This document shows positions 1 to 6,668 of a DNA stretch of 35,785 nucleotides, piece by piece. A program made the translations under genes and the position numbers. Location: the NCBI RefSeq assembly GCF_016786325.1, contig NZ_JADWYU010000083.1:71401-107185 (forward strand), written 5' to 3'. The notes below the pieces were generated by a model that saw nothing but the letters and a program-made list of their open reading frames with translations, did not search any database and had not been told where the DNA came from. Every line of letters starts with the position of its first letter. Position 1 is the stretch's first letter. This DNA is from Frankia nepalensis (GTDB taxonomy: Bacteria > Actinomycetota > Actinomycetes > Frankiales > Frankiaceae).

Positions 1-546
1 CGACAGACCGATCATCCGCATAACGGTCACCTACATACCGGTCACCGACATACCTGTCGCCCGCCGCCTCACCACCGACATACCGATCACCCACATACCT
101 ATCGTCGGCATACCGATCATCCACATACCGGTCACCGGCATACCTGCCGTCCGCCGCCTCACCACCGGCATACCTATCACCCGCATACCTATCGCCCACA
201 TACCCACCATCGACAGACCGATCATCCGCATAACGGTCACCTACATACCGGTCACCGACATACCTGTCGCCCGCCGCCTCACCACCGGCATACCGATCAT
301 CCACATACCTATCGTCGGCATACCGATCGTCCACGCGCCCACCATCGACAGACCGATCACCCGCATACCGGCTGTCCGCAGACCTATCATCAACATACCG
401 ATCATCTACATAACGGTCACCGGCATACCTGCCGTCCGCCGCCTCACCGCCAACGTGCCGGTCGGCCGCATACCCATCACCGACATACCTGTGGTCCGTA
501 GGCTCACCGCCAACATGCCGGTCAGCCGCATACCCGTCACCGGAGT
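1..546. repeat. 15-bp tandem repeat array (codes pentapeptide repeats)
   Basis: The stretch is built from diverged 15-bp units such as caccgacatacctgt, caccggcataccgat and cgcccgccgcctcac, with no unique spacers between them. There is a higher-order repeat: bases 1-77 recur identically at 211-287, an offset of 210 bp or 14 units, and the cgacagaccgat unit recurs again at 346. The period is a multiple of three, so unit gain or loss keeps the reading frame. The array continues off the left edge. Confidence 0.93.
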
Positions 547-832
547 CGTGCCCGAGATTGACCCCGGCAATGTCCGGCTGCTGGGTTATGATGTTGATAC
601 TCGGTACCAGCGTGAACAGGATCGGCATGAAGCTGCCCGCGACCTGTGGTTCCGCGCTAGCGGCGATAAACGCGTTGTTCGAGTCGGGAGAAGCGACCGG
701 TGAGTTGATGGGAGAAAATTCCCTCCTGCCGACCTCGACTATGGCTAGTGTGGTCCGATCGGGAAGCAGCTCCGCCCACTCCCCGGGCAGTTCCGCCTGC
801 CCGTCCCACCCCTGCGCGCCGACGTCACTCAT
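1..832 (-). CDS. LLPDR-motif protein with long D-R-Y-x-x pentapeptide repeat tail (C-terminus outside window)
   Basis: Function unknown. Reading the minus strand from ATG 832-830, the frame stays open to the left edge (277 codons visible, no stop). GGGAG lies 7 nt upstream of the ATG. Residues 20-31 are A-E-L-L-P-D-R-T-T-L-A-I, and residues 39-49 are F-S-P-I-N-S-P-V-A-S-P; both segments match the neighbouring gene at 1102-1359 in the same register, which is the main evidence that this strand is coding. Residues 50-95 are Asn/Ile/Gln-rich. From about residue 98 the protein becomes a 5-residue repeat, D-R-Y-[AV]-[GD], with G-G-E-A-A inserts every few units. It is rich in Asp, Arg, Tyr and Gly. 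Tyr is mostly TAT, which lowers the local GC. No signal peptide or membrane segment is visible. The opposite strand is also open through the repeat, but only the minus frame has a start, RBS and paralogue. Confidence 0.72.
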   Translation of the reverse strand, partial: MSDVGAQGWDGQAELPGEWAELLPDRTTLAIVEVGRREFSPINSPVASPDSNNAFIAASAEPQVAGSFMPILFTLVPSINIITQQPDIAGVNLGHDSGDGYAADRHVGGEPTDHRYVGDGYAADRHVGGEAADGRYAGDRYVDDRYVDDRSADSRYAGDRSVDGGRVDDRYADDRYVDDRYAGGEAAGDRYVGDRYVGDRYADDRSVDGGYVGDRYAGDRYAGGEAADGRYAGDRYVDDRYADDRYVGDRYVGGEAAGDRYVGDRYVGDRYADDRSV

Positions 833-1101
833 TTTCCATCTCCCAGCTCGATGCCTCCATGACTACCGTCAGTGAGGAGGCTAGTCGCGCCAGGAAGCGG
901 TTCAGAGTATTTCCGTGGGCGTGTCGCGGCCGCCGGAAGAAATTTCAGCTCCATTCAGAACGCGGTCAGGACACGAAGATTCCGACCGGCCAAAGGAATG
1001 CCGGGAAAGCAGCCGCAGGCGGCGGGGAAAGCGGCTCGCACGGGCTGGCCGACGGGCGGGGACGCCCGCGCCCACCGCGCCTTCCGCCCGCCCGGCCCTC
1101 A
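833..1101. other. Intergenic region between the two LLP[DE]R-motif genes
   Basis: This is 269 bp between the stop of the upstream minus-strand gene and the start of the repeat gene. The Shine-Dalgarno GGGAG of the repeat gene is at its left end. I see no further gene or clear terminator. Short frames on both strands here lack supporting starts or recognisable protein sequence. Confidence 0.5.
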
Positions 1102-1359
1102 CTACTGAGCGATGAAGGACTGGCTGTTGATGATGGACTGGATGACCGAGCCGTTGCCGTTGATGGTCTGCGTCTCCGAGGTGTTCACGACGGCGGCGTT
1201 CTCGGCGCCCGGCGAGTTGACCGGGTAGTTGATCGGCGCGAAAGTCTGCCGGTCATACTCCCAGATCGCCAGTGTCATGCGTTCGGGCAGCAGTTCGACC
1301 TGCTCCGCCGCCAGCTCGGCGATATCCATTCCCGGGCGGGCTGTTCCCATCAGATCCAT
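1102..1359 (-). CDS. Small LLPER-motif protein, paralogue of the repeat-tail gene
   Basis: An 85-residue protein of unknown function. Residues 21-32 are V-E-L-L-P-E-R-M-T-L-A-I and residues 40-50 are F-A-P-I-N-Y-P-V-N-S-P, matching residues 20-31 and 39-49 of the gene starting at 832. The C-terminal third is rich in Asn, Ser, Gln and Ile and ends F-I-A-Q. The ATG at 1359 was chosen because it aligns with the paralogue start within one residue and has GGGGA upstream; GTG 1365, ATG 1350 and ATG 1329 are in-frame alternatives. The head-plus-variable-tail layout of a short duplicated gene resembles precursor-peptide genes, but no modifying enzyme, protease or transporter is visible nearby, so that reading is only inference. 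Other options are a small structural protein or a toxin/antitoxin component. Confidence 0.62.
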   Translation of the reverse strand: MDLMGTARPGMDIAELAAEQVELLPERMTLAIWEYDRQTFAPINYPVNSPGAENAAVVNTSETQTINGNGSVIQSIINSQSFIAQ

Positions 1360-2044
1360 TCCCACACCATCCCCACTGCTCGCTCAAGCTGCTTTCTCCC
1401 GGACGGCACCCGCGATGACGTATCCCAGGGCTCCGGCTGGCGGCTTGCGACGGTTCGTGACGCATGAATATCCGGCCGGTGGCGAGGGCTTCACCGTTGA
1501 GGAGTGGGTCAGCCCGGGGCCTGACCATCACCACCCGCGGCGTCCAGCCGGTACGTCTGAACCCTAGGACCGCCCATGACGGACCGCAATGCGATGTTGA
1601 CAGTCGCGCTATCGAGGGTCCCGCCGCGGAGCAGGCGCCGGCCGGCCACGCCCGGTATGCGAGCACCGTCCCGATCAGCGTGACGGCGGCCGTCATGGTC
1701 CAGCCGACCGGCCGAAGTGGCCTACCGCCGACGAACTCGCCGATCTCTGGCGTCTGGACGACCACGACCAGACAGCCGCGGCCACGGGCAGAACGCCATG
1801 GAGGCACCCGGCCGTCGTCAGTGGCAGTCCTCGCGGTCACGGCCGGCCAGCAAGGAGGTTGCGCCGACCATCTGGATCAGGTGGGCGAGGGCCAGCTCGG
1901 GTAGTCACTTTCCGTGTTCGACGATCACAGAGGGTGGGAAGGAGTGGGCCCAGGCGGGCTCAGGGGTCGAGCCGCGCCACTCCACGCGATCCCGGGACGT
2001 GGCCGCTCACCAGGCGGCACGCCCGGCGCAAAGGGGGGAACCCG
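1360..2044. other. Gene-poor stretch
   Basis: About 685 bp without an intact gene. Overlapping frames on both strands show no consistent third-position G/C bias or start signal over their length. The only recognisable element is a short transporter-like fragment on the minus strand near 1640-1790. The Shine-Dalgarno of the DUF4232 gene is at the right end. Confidence 0.5.
1640..1790 (-). pseudogene. Possible remnant of an NRAMP-type transporter C-terminus
   Basis: On the minus strand one frame reads G-E-F-V-G-G-R-P-L-R-P-V-G-W followed by about 20 hydrophobic residues. This resembles the last cytoplasmic loop (M-G-E-F-V-N-x-R) and final helix of NRAMP-family metal transporters. There is no start codon in a sensible place, no upstream transporter sequence in frame, and the frame continues into unrelated sequence. 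I read it as a decayed fragment; chance similarity is quite possible. Confidence 0.25.
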
Positions 2045-2593
2045 GTGCGAAGGATCAGCCAGACCATCCTGACGGCGGCACTTTCCGTCGGCGCGGTGTG
2101 CGGTAGCGCGGCCGGTGCGTCGGCCGGCGGCCCGACCGGGCCGGCCGCCACGTCGCCGGACTCGAAACACCTGCCCGCGGCGTGCCTCTCGCTCGCGCTC
2201 CGCCCGAGCATCGTCGGCTCCGAGGGCGCCGCGGGCAGCGTCTACGTGACGGTCGGCTACAAGAACGTCGGCTTCCGCTCGTGCACCGTCAATGGATTCC
2301 CGTCGGTCGCGTTCGCCAACCGGTTCGGTCTGCGGATCGGCGCGCCGGCCGTGCACCAGAGCGGGCAGGCCAAGCCGGTCGTGCTCGCGCCCGGCAAGAC
2401 GGCGACGTTCCTCGTCCGGCAGGTCCAGGCCGGCATCCAGGAAGGCTGCCTCGAGCCGAGTTCCCACGTGCGCGCGTACGGCCTGCGGATCATCCCGCCT
2501 GGCGGCGGGCTGCCGCGGATCCTGCCCTACGGCGCCGAGGCCTGCCTGCGACCCTCGGTCCAGCAGCTCAGCGTCGGACCGGTCACCAGCTGA
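2045..2593 (+). CDS. Secreted DUF4232-domain protein
   Basis: A 182-residue exported protein of unknown function. GTG 2045 is preceded by a GGGGGGAA Shine-Dalgarno. Residues 1-30 form a signal peptide: V-R-R-I at the N-terminus, then a hydrophobic Ala/Leu/Val core and A-S-A/A-G cleavage-type residues. The mature part starts its globular domain at A-A-C-L and shows the DUF4232 pattern: V-G-Y-x-N-V-G, S-C-T-V-N-G-F-P-S-V, then P-G-K-T-A-T-F-L-V. Cysteines occur near A-A-C-L, S-C-T-V, G-C-L-E and A-C-L-R, suitable for disulfides outside the cell. DUF4232 proteins are common secreted or lipoprotein-type actinobacterial proteins; no lipobox is visible here. It stands alone, about 310 bp before the tellurium-type genes. 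Confidence 0.85.
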   Translation: MRRISQTILTAALSVGAVCGSAAGASAGGPTGPAATSPDSKHLPAACLSLALRPSIVGSEGAAGSVYVTVGYKNVGFRSCTVNGFPSVAFANRFGLRIGAPAVHQSGQAKPVVLAPGKTATFLVRQVQAGIQEGCLEPSSHVRAYGLRIIPPGGGLPRILPYGAEACLRPSVQQLSVGPVTS

Positions 2594-2906
2594 TCTGACC
2601 CACCGGTCCTTCGGCCCGGGATGCGTCGCCCTTGGCGACCTCCCGGGCCGTTGGGCGTGGTCGGACGGGCGATCTGGCGGGTTCGCGCTGGATGTGCCCG
2701 ACACGTCGGCCGCTCGGCCGCCCGGCCGCCCGTGGCGCGCGGAGGCGCTCGCCGCGCCGCCGGTGCGAGTTGTCCAAACACGTCCGCTGTGTCCCCTGCC
2801 TGACTGCTGAATGCGGCGGATCGTCAGACAAGCCGGCGTAGGGTCGAAATCGCTGGTCGCCTTGGATGACCTCGATAGACGGGGCACGAGCGCGGAAAGG
2901 ACCGAC
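2594..2906. other. Intergenic region upstream of the TelA-like gene
   Basis: 313 bp with no supported gene; the frames seen here are GC-driven. It should hold the promoter of the plus-strand stress genes. The bases around 2860-2880 (tggatgacctcgatagac) are locally less GC-rich, but I cannot define a -35/-10 pair with confidence. Confidence 0.45.
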
Positions 2907-4139
2907 ATGTCGGATTCGCTGAATCTGGGCGGGCCGCTGGCTCCGCCCGCCGTGGCGACCGTCAAGCCCCCGGCGGTGGGCACGCTCGAACTCACGCCGC
3001 CGGCGCCGGTCCCCGTCATCCCGGATGACCAGGTCGACAGCATGGTCCCGATCGACGAGGCAACCCGCGCCCAGCTACGAACCCGCGCCGCCGCCTTCGC
3101 CGACGACCTCGCCGCGCAGGACCCGCGCAGCCCCGCGTTCCAGGAGAAGATCAACGACATCACCCGGATGGGTGAACGGGAGATCGTCGCCAGCGCCCGG
3201 GTGTCGAACCGGATGCTCGAGCGCCCGGCCGCCGCGATGCGCTCCAGCCGGGGCCGGGGCGGTCCCGCCGGCGACGCCCAGACGCGGGTCGCGGGCACGC
3301 TCGTCGAGCTGCGCCGCACCGTGACCGACCTCGACCCGGGCCGCGCCGACCTGAAGGGCGCCCGCAAGCTGCTCGGCGTGGTGCCGTTCGGCAACAAGAT
3401 CGCCAGCTACTTCCAGCGCTACCAGTCGGCGCAGAAGCAGCTCGACGCCATCATCACGGCGCTGGGCTCCGGCCAGGACGAGCTGCGCAAGGACAACGCG
3501 GCCATCGAGCAGGAGAAGGCGAACCTGTGGGCCGCCATGGGCAAGCTCACCGAGTACGCGACCCTCGCGAAGGCCCTCGACGGCGCGGTCACCGCGAAGG
3601 TCGAGCAGCTGCGGTACACGAGCCCGGCCGCCGCGGACGCGCTCACCTCCGACGCGCTGTTCCCCATCCGCCAGCGCGAGCAGGACCTGCTGACCCAGCT
3701 CGCGGTCAGCGTGCAGGGCTATCTCGCGCTCGACCTGGTGCGCAAGAACAACCTCGAGCTCATCAAGGGCGTCGACCGGGCGCAGACGACGACCGTCGCC
3801 GCGCTGCGCACCGCGGTGGTCGTCGCGCAGGCACTGGCGAACCAGAAGCTGGTGCTCGACCAGATCAACGCGCTGAACGCCACGACCAACAACATGATCG
3901 TGCAGACCAGCGAGCTCCTGCGCCAGCAGTCCGGCCAGATCCAGGCGCAGGCCTCGGCGAGCACCGTCAGCGTCGAGGCGCTGCAGACCGCGTTCGACAA
4001 CATCTTCGCGACGATGGACGAGATCGACTCCTACCGGGTCAAGGCGGTGGACAGCATGGCCTCGACGGTCGCCGCGCTGGAGACCCAGGTGGGAAGGTCG
4101 AAGGCGTACCTGGAGCGCGCCCGCGCGAACGAGCGCTGA
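2907..4139 (+). CDS. Toxic anion resistance protein, TelA/KlaA family
   Basis: A 410-residue cytoplasmic protein of the TelA (toxic anion resistance) family, found with TerD-type proteins in bacterial tellurite and general stress systems; its biochemical role is unresolved. ATG 2907 follows GGAAAGGA. Residues 1-45 are Pro/Ala-rich and probably disordered. The rest is almost all helical with heptad-like Leu/Ala/Gln patterns. Family features are the L-L-G-V-V-P-F-G-N-K-I segment followed by Y-F-x-R-Y-x-S-A-Q, the Q-E-K-A-N-L-W segment, and the late N-A-T-T-N-N-M-I-V-Q-T-S-E-L-L helix. Length is typical. It is the first gene of a plus-strand run with the 4237 and 4832 genes. Confidence 0.93.
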   Translation: MSDSLNLGGPLAPPAVATVKPPAVGTLELTPPAPVPVIPDDQVDSMVPIDEATRAQLRTRAAAFADDLAAQDPRSPAFQEKINDITRMGEREIVASARVSNRMLERPAAAMRSSRGRGGPAGDAQTRVAGTLVELRRTVTDLDPGRADLKGARKLLGVVPFGNKIASYFQRYQSAQKQLDAIITALGSGQDELRKDNAAIEQEKANLWAAMGKLTEYATLAKALDGAVTAKVEQLRYTSPAAADALTSDALFPIRQREQDLLTQLAVSVQGYLALDLVRKNNLELIKGVDRAQTTTVAALRTAVVVAQALANQKLVLDQINALNATTNNMIVQTSELLRQQSGQIQAQASASTVSVEALQTAFDNIFATMDEIDSYRVKAVDSMASTVAALETQVGRSKAYLERARANER

Positions 4140-4236
4140 CCGGTCGGCTCGCCGGCCCGTCGGGCCAGGGCAGCCGGCGACGCGCGAGCGCGGGCCGGCC
4201 CGCGTGGGATCGGGAGCGTGACGGACAGGAGGGGTC

Positions 4237-4764
4237 GTGATCCGGCGACGGCGATCGGGGTCCGCGGGCGCCGTCGACGCCGCGGACGGAGCGGGCGCGG
4301 CTGGTGACGGGCGAAGGCGGGAGGACACCGAGACCAGCCGCGAGGTGCGGCGGCTGTGGTGGGCGCTCGCCGGGGTCGTCGGCGAGGCCAACGCGGAGGG
4401 CGCGCGGCTCCCTCCGGGAGCGGTGCCGACGGTGCGCGACGTCGACGACGTGCTGCGCCCCCTGCTGGAGCACCTCGAGATCCACCCGCCGAACGGCGAG
4501 GAACTGCGCGGCCTGATCGCGATCATCGACGACTATCTTCCCCAGGCGCTACGGGACTACCTGGCGCTGCCGGCGCGCTACGCCGAGCGGCCCGGCCCGA
4601 CCGGCACCTCGCCGGCCGACGACCTGGTCCGTCAGCTGGTGCTCCTCGACGAGGGGGCGAACGAGCTGGCCGATCTCGTGTACACCGGCGATGCCGCCAG
4701 GCTCGCGGTCCAGGCCCGCTTCCTGGACGCCAAGTTCCGACGTTCCGACCTCGACCTGGAATGA
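4237..4764 (+). CDS. Unknown small protein between TelA-like and TerA-like genes
   Basis: A 175-residue protein I do not recognise. GTG 4237 has a near-ideal AGGAGGGG Shine-Dalgarno. The first 35 residues are Arg/Gly/Ala/Asp-rich and probably flexible. The remainder is soluble and helical: E-V-R-R-L-W-W-A-L-A-G-V-V, a central P-L-L-E-H-L-E-I-H-P-P-N, then I-I-D-D-Y-L-P-Q-A-L-R-D-Y-L-A-L-P and a C-terminal acidic helix ending D-L-D-L-E. There are no cysteines and no membrane segment. It begins 97 bp after telA and ends 67 bp before the TerA-like gene on the same strand, so a role in the same Ter-type stress complex is the best inference. Confidence 0.85.
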   Translation: MIRRRRSGSAGAVDAADGAGAAGDGRRREDTETSREVRRLWWALAGVVGEANAEGARLPPGAVPTVRDVDDVLRPLLEHLEIHPPNGEELRGLIAIIDDYLPQALRDYLALPARYAERPGPTGTSPADDLVRQLVLLDEGANELADLVYTGDAARLAVQARFLDAKFRRSDLDLE

Positions 4765-4831
4765 ACCGGACAGCCGACGACCAGCGGATGGCGACCATCG
4801 TGACCCTCGCGAGTGCCTCGAGCGGCGCCCC

Positions 4832-6565
4832 ATGACCGTCCTCCTGCCGAAGGGCGGCAACGTGCTGCTCTCCGCCGCCAGCCCCGGCCTCGAGCGGGTC
4901 CAGGTGGACCTGGGCTGGCGGGACCGGCCCGGCGACCGCGCGCCCGCCCTCGAGCTGGACGGCCTGGTCGTCGTCGAGCGGGCCGGCGGCGACGGGGCGG
5001 AACCGGCCGCCGAGCTGCTGCTCGCGCATCAGGCGCCCAACCCGGCGGAGAGCCCGCGGCCGCCGGCGGCCACCCACGAGGGCGCGGAACTGGCGACGCT
5101 GGTGGTCACCCTCGCCGCCATACCGGCCGAGGTGAGCCGGCTGCAGCTGGGCGCGGTCATCGTCGACGCGGCGGGCCGCCGGCAGACGTTCCGTTCGGTG
5201 CGAGGGGCCTTCATCCGGGTGTCGAACCCGGCCGGCGACGTGGAGATCGCCCACTACGACGTGGAGCCGGAAACCGGGCAGGAGACGGCGCTGCTGTTCG
5301 GCGAGCTGTACCGCCATCCCTCCGGCTGGAAGTTCCGGGCCGTCGGGCAGGGCTTCACCACCGGGCTCGCCGGCTTCGCCGACCCCCGCCACCACCAGGT
5401 CATGGCCGCGCGCCCCGCCGACGTCGCCGGCTTTCTCACCCGTACCTCCCCCACCCGCTCGCGGCGCAGGGTCACCGACCACCTGCACCCGCCGCCCGCG
5501 CCCGCGGCGATGGCCGCGCCGAACCAGCCGGCCGCCGCCTCCGGCCCGCCGCTCGCGCACCGCCCGTCCACGGCACCGCCGAGGCCGGCTGATCACGGCC
5601 CGCGTGACGCGGCACGAGCACCGGCGCCGCCGGTCCGGCCGGCCCCACCGGTCTCGTCGACGCCGGCTCGACCCGCCGCCCGCTCGCCGCTCGACCTGAG
5701 CGGCGAGCCCGGGCCGCCCGCGCCTTTGCCACCGAGGTCGCCGACTCCGTCGCCGTCACCCGCCGCCGAGCCGGCGCGGCGCTCGCCTCTGGACCTCGGC
5801 GGCGACGGGAGCGCGAAGGCCGCCGCGCGGGCGCCGGGGACACCGGCCGGGCGGTCACCACTCGACCTCGGCGGCGACAGGCCGGCACCGACCCCGGCGG
5901 GAGCCGCCCGCCCGGGCGGCGCCGTGGTCTTCGGGGAGCAGTCGTCGCGGCACCGGCAGCGCCTGGAACACGTCACGGCGCTCGACGACGACCACCCGGC
6001 GACCGCCTGGACAGCCGAGAAACGCGGCTCGGGGTCACTGACCGTCACTTTGCGCTGGACCCAGCTGACCAACCGGAGCGGGCTGCCGCGTCCGAGCGAC
6101 ATCCAGCTGGGCTGCTTCTGGCAGGCGTTCGACGGGGCCGCCGGCGTCCTGCAGACGCTCGGCGGCGCCACCAGCGCGCCCGGTCCCGGCGCCGGCCGGC
6201 AGGTGCTGGCGCTGGCCCCGAGGGACGAACGAGACGGCCAGACGATGTTCGTCGACCTGCGCGCGCTGCCGACGTTCAAGCGGTTCTTCGTCTTCGCCTA
6301 CGGCCTGCACGGCGCCCCGGCGTGGACGGCGCTGCGGCCGGTCCTCACCGTCAGCGCGCGCACCGGGGAGACCCTCACGATCCGGCTCGACGACGCCTCG
6401 CCGACCACGCGGACCTGCGTCGTCGCGTCGTTCCACCTCGCCCAGGACGACCTGGTCATCCGCCGGGAGCACGACTGCCTCGACGGTCCACAGGCCGAGG
6501 CCGCCGCCCGCTACGGCTGGGCGCTCGACTGGAACCCGGACGGGATGACCGTCGCCGACCGGTGA
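4832..6565 (+). CDS. TerA/TerD-type stress protein with proline-rich linker
   Basis: A 577-residue protein of the TerD superfamily, whose beta-sandwich domains bind calcium and act in tellurite, phage and oxidative stress resistance. The N-terminal TerD-like domain is about residues 1-195 (starts M-T-V-L-L-P-K-G-G-N-V; contains V-Q-V-D-L-G-W, then G-A-V-I-V-D and F-I-R-V). A low-complexity Pro/Ala/Arg linker spans about 200-360. A second TerD/TerA-like domain covers about 363-577 and ends G-W-A-L-D-W-N-P-D-G-M, as in two-domain TerA proteins. The linker has three copies of R-S-P-L-D-L-[SG]-G-[ED] near residues 285, 317 and 342. ATG 4832 was chosen because the domain starts there; its Shine-Dalgarno is weak and upstream in-frame codons do not look like protein. 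Confidence 0.88.
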   Translation: MTVLLPKGGNVLLSAASPGLERVQVDLGWRDRPGDRAPALELDGLVVVERAGGDGAEPAAELLLAHQAPNPAESPRPPAATHEGAELATLVVTLAAIPAEVSRLQLGAVIVDAAGRRQTFRSVRGAFIRVSNPAGDVEIAHYDVEPETGQETALLFGELYRHPSGWKFRAVGQGFTTGLAGFADPRHHQVMAARPADVAGFLTRTSPTRSRRRVTDHLHPPPAPAAMAAPNQPAAASGPPLAHRPSTAPPRPADHGPRDAARAPAPPVRPAPPVSSTPARPAARSPLDLSGEPGPPAPLPPRSPTPSPSPAAEPARRSPLDLGGDGSAKAAARAPGTPAGRSPLDLGGDRPAPTPAGAARPGGAVVFGEQSSRHRQRLEHVTALDDDHPATAWTAEKRGSGSLTVTLRWTQLTNRSGLPRPSDIQLGCFWQAFDGAAGVLQTLGGATSAPGPGAGRQVLALAPRDERDGQTMFVDLRALPTFKRFFVFAYGLHGAPAWTALRPVLTVSARTGETLTIRLDDASPTTRTCVVASFHLAQDDLVIRREHDCLDGPQAEAAARYGWALDWNPDGMTVADR

Positions 6566-6668
6566 GCGACGGGCCCGCGCGCGGTTTGGGTGCGTCTGCG
6601 CCGGAACATTGCCAACATTGCTCCCGACCAGGTCGAGCTGGTCGCGGGCAGGGGCGCGGAGGTGGCGG

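Noticed and set aside
1-546. CRISPR array
   Set aside because: Units are 15 bp, contiguous and diverged, with no unique spacers and no cas genes.
2-703. Plus-strand open frame through the 15-bp array reading I-P-V-T-D-type repeats
   Set aside because: It is open only because the repeat lacks stops in that triplet phase. It has no RBS-supported start here, and the minus strand in the same triplets has a start, an RBS and a paralogue.
1102-1359. Naming the LLPER gene as a specific RiPP class
   Set aside because: No lanthionine, thioamide, graspetide or lasso enzyme, protease or exporter is in the window, and no class-defining leader motif is recognised.
748-1467. 239-residue plus-strand frame
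   Set aside because: It overlaps both LLP[DE]R genes on the opposite strand, is Arg/Pro/Gly-rich and resembles no protein family.
1925-3397. 490-residue minus-strand frame
   Set aside because: Antisense shadow of the DUF4232 and TelA-like genes; low-complexity Arg/Ala/Ser sequence.
3075-4526. 483-residue minus-strand frame
   Set aside because: Antisense to the TelA-like gene and the next gene, both of which have clear starts and, for TelA, family sequence.
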